Assembly (NCBI RefSeq): GCF_002080435.1
Contig: NZ_CP020538.1
Location: 1,979,501 to 2,043,500 of the forward strand
Source of the DNA: Sphingobium herbicidovorans
GTDB lineage: Bacteria; Pseudomonadota; Alphaproteobacteria; Sphingomonadales; Sphingomonadaceae
Direction of reading: 5' to 3'
Length of the DNA: 64,000 nucleotides
Part shown: positions 63,201-64,000 of the stretch, piece after piece
Layout: every line of letters begins with the position of its first letter
Numbering within the stretch: the stretch's first letter is position 1
The notes under the pieces: model-generated
The model's input: only the letters and a program-made list of their open reading frames with translations
What the model was told of the DNA's origin: nothing
Databases searched by the model: none
Program-made: the position numbers and the translations under genes

Positions 63201-63934
63201 CGGACGAGGTCCATCTGCCGCCGCATTTCCCGGATGCTGCCTTCCAGGCCGTTGAATATCGCCTCGCCGATCAGGAAATGGCCGATGTTGAGTTCGGCCA
63301 CCTGCGGGATCGCCGCGATAGGGCCGACATTGTCGAAGGTCAGTCCGTGGCCCGCATGCGGTTCGATCCCGTTCTTGGCGGCCAGAGCCGCAGCGTCCGT
63401 GATGCGGCGCAGTTCGTTTACACGCTCCGTGCCGGAAACATGAGCGTAGCGGCCGGTATGGAATTCGACGACCGGTGCACCAAGCTGGATCGCGGCCGCG
63501 ATTTGAACCGGATCGGCCTCGATGAACAGGCTGACCCGGATTCCCGCGTCGCTCAGAGCCTGAACAATTGGTTGTAGCGCATCGATCTGCCCGGCTGCAT
63601 CAAGGCCGCCTTCGGTCGTTCGCTCCTCCCGCTTTTCGGGTACGATACACGCGGCATGGGGGCGATGCTTCAAGGCGATGTCCAGCATTTCCTGCGTCGC
63701 CGCCATTTCCAGATTGAGCGGCACCGTGAGCGCCGTCATCAGCGTGGCGATATCCTCGTCCCGAACGTGCCGCCGGTCTTCGCGCAGGTGCGCGGTGATG
63801 CCGTCCGCACCGGCTGCCACCGCGAGCAGCGCGGCCTTCACGGGATCGGGATGCTCTCCCCCGCGGGCATTCCGGATGGTCGCAACATGGTCTATGTTGA
63901 CACCCAGGCGCAGATGGGCGGGGGACTGGTGCAT
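63197..63934 (-). CDS. pdxJ: Pyridoxine 5'-phosphate synthase
   Basis: Last ring-closing enzyme of de novo PLP synthesis, condensing aminoacetone phosphate-type substrate with deoxyxylulose 5-phosphate. 245 residues, TIM barrel: [51 protein letters not shown] and [14 protein letters not shown] are the PdxJ signatures with the catalytic Glu and His residues. It overlaps acpS. The salvage/oxidase partner pdxH is at 31.5 kb. Confidence 0.96.
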   Translation of the reverse strand: MHQSPAHLRLGVNIDHVATIRNARGGEHPDPVKAALLAVAAGADGITAHLREDRRHVRDEDIATLMTALTVPLNLEMAATQEMLDIALKHRPHAACIVPEKREERTTEGGLDAAGQIDALQPIVQALSDAGIRVSLFIEADPVQIAAAIQLGAPVVEFHTGRYAHVSGTERVNELRRITDAAALAAKNGIEPHAGHGLTFDNVGPIAAIPQVAELNIGHFLIGEAIFNGLEGSIREMRRQMDLVR

Positions 63935-63939
63935 ATAGC

Positions 63940-64000
63940 TTATTGCTTCCGGCTGCCGGGCTTGATCGCGGGCACTGCCGCCAGTTCGGGTGGCACCTCT
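63940..64000 (-). CDS. pyrE: C-terminal end of orotate phosphoribosyltransferase, partial
   Basis: Only the last 19 codons are visible, ending [15 protein letters not shown] and a TAA at 63940-63942, 5 bases before the pdxJ ATG. The PAIKPGSR tail and the position ahead of pdxJ-acpS-lepB fit the sphingomonad pyrE gene, but the catalytic part lies outside the window, so the identity is only probable. Confidence 0.45.
   Translation of the reverse strand, partial: EVPPELAAVPAIKPGSRKQ

Overview
The window is a GC-rich stretch of alphaproteobacterial chromosome, most likely from a sphingomonad (Sphingobium/Sphingomonas-like). The reasons are the crtY-crtI-LOG-crtB carotenoid block, TonB-dependent receptors with the EIVVTAQRR-type box, the orders serC-serA-hisZ-purA and pyrE-pdxJ-acpS-lepB, an alphaproteobacterial-type LexA box (GTTC-N7-GTTC), and several families of intergenic palindromes. 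This is inference from protein and gene-order recognition; no database search was run.

Layout. 1-3.6 kb: truncated TonB receptor, divergent AT-richer AraC regulator and a decayed IS5-type transposase, ending at the 3' end of a tRNA-Gly (probably an acquired segment). 3.9-10.7 kb: periplasmic aldehyde oxidase operon paoABC, a second TonB receptor and a Crp/Fnr regulator. 10.7-23 kb: tRNA-Thr, two proline-type peptidases, thioesterase, Atm1-type ABC exporter, dapD, HAD phosphatase, LOG protein, extensin-like lipoprotein. 21.8-27.9 kb: serC-serA-[DUF559 cassette]-hisZ (frameshifted)-purA. 28-34 kb: flavin reductase, two dicarboxylate/amino-acid symporters, pdxH, DnaJ-like, YihY. 34.1-36.7 kb: fabI-[second DUF559 cassette]-aroC, then a candidate structured RNA with a strong terminator. 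36.9-44.3 kb: PhzF, serine hydrolase, recQ, sulfurtransferase-like phosphatase, HI0933 flavoprotein, dmeRF metal efflux with its operator. 44.3-48.5 kb: carotenoid genes. 48.6-52.9 kb: glnK-amt with a sigma-54 promoter, DUF924, tldD, zinc-finger protein, tRNA-Val. 53-59.7 kb: receiver-like/MarR-type regulator, D-amino-acid transaminase, DUF4130-UdgX fusion, hemerythrin, membrane protein, radical-SAM DNA-repair candidate under a LexA box, class II aldolase. 59.9-64 kb: rpsU, FKBP isomerase, AI-2E-type permease, lepB, acpS, pdxJ, end of pyrE.

The signals I rate highest are: (1) a likely SOS-controlled radical-SAM / UdgX DNA-repair module at 55.2-58.9 kb, with the LexA box set 2 bases upstream of the start codon; (2) two DUF559 (Vsr-like) nuclease genes, each lying inside a pair of inverted G/C-rich palindromic arms that supply ribosome-binding sites and overlap the next housekeeping gene's start, i.e. 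a putative mobile cassette; (3) a possible structured small RNA downstream of aroC; (4) a one-base frameshift in a G run of hisZ.

Most of the remaining sequence is ordinary housekeeping DNA. Where long open frames lie antisense to clear genes (for example at 11.1-13.0, 16.9-18.3, 20-21.7, 30-31.7 and 48.3-50.1 kb) I treat them as by-products of high GC content.
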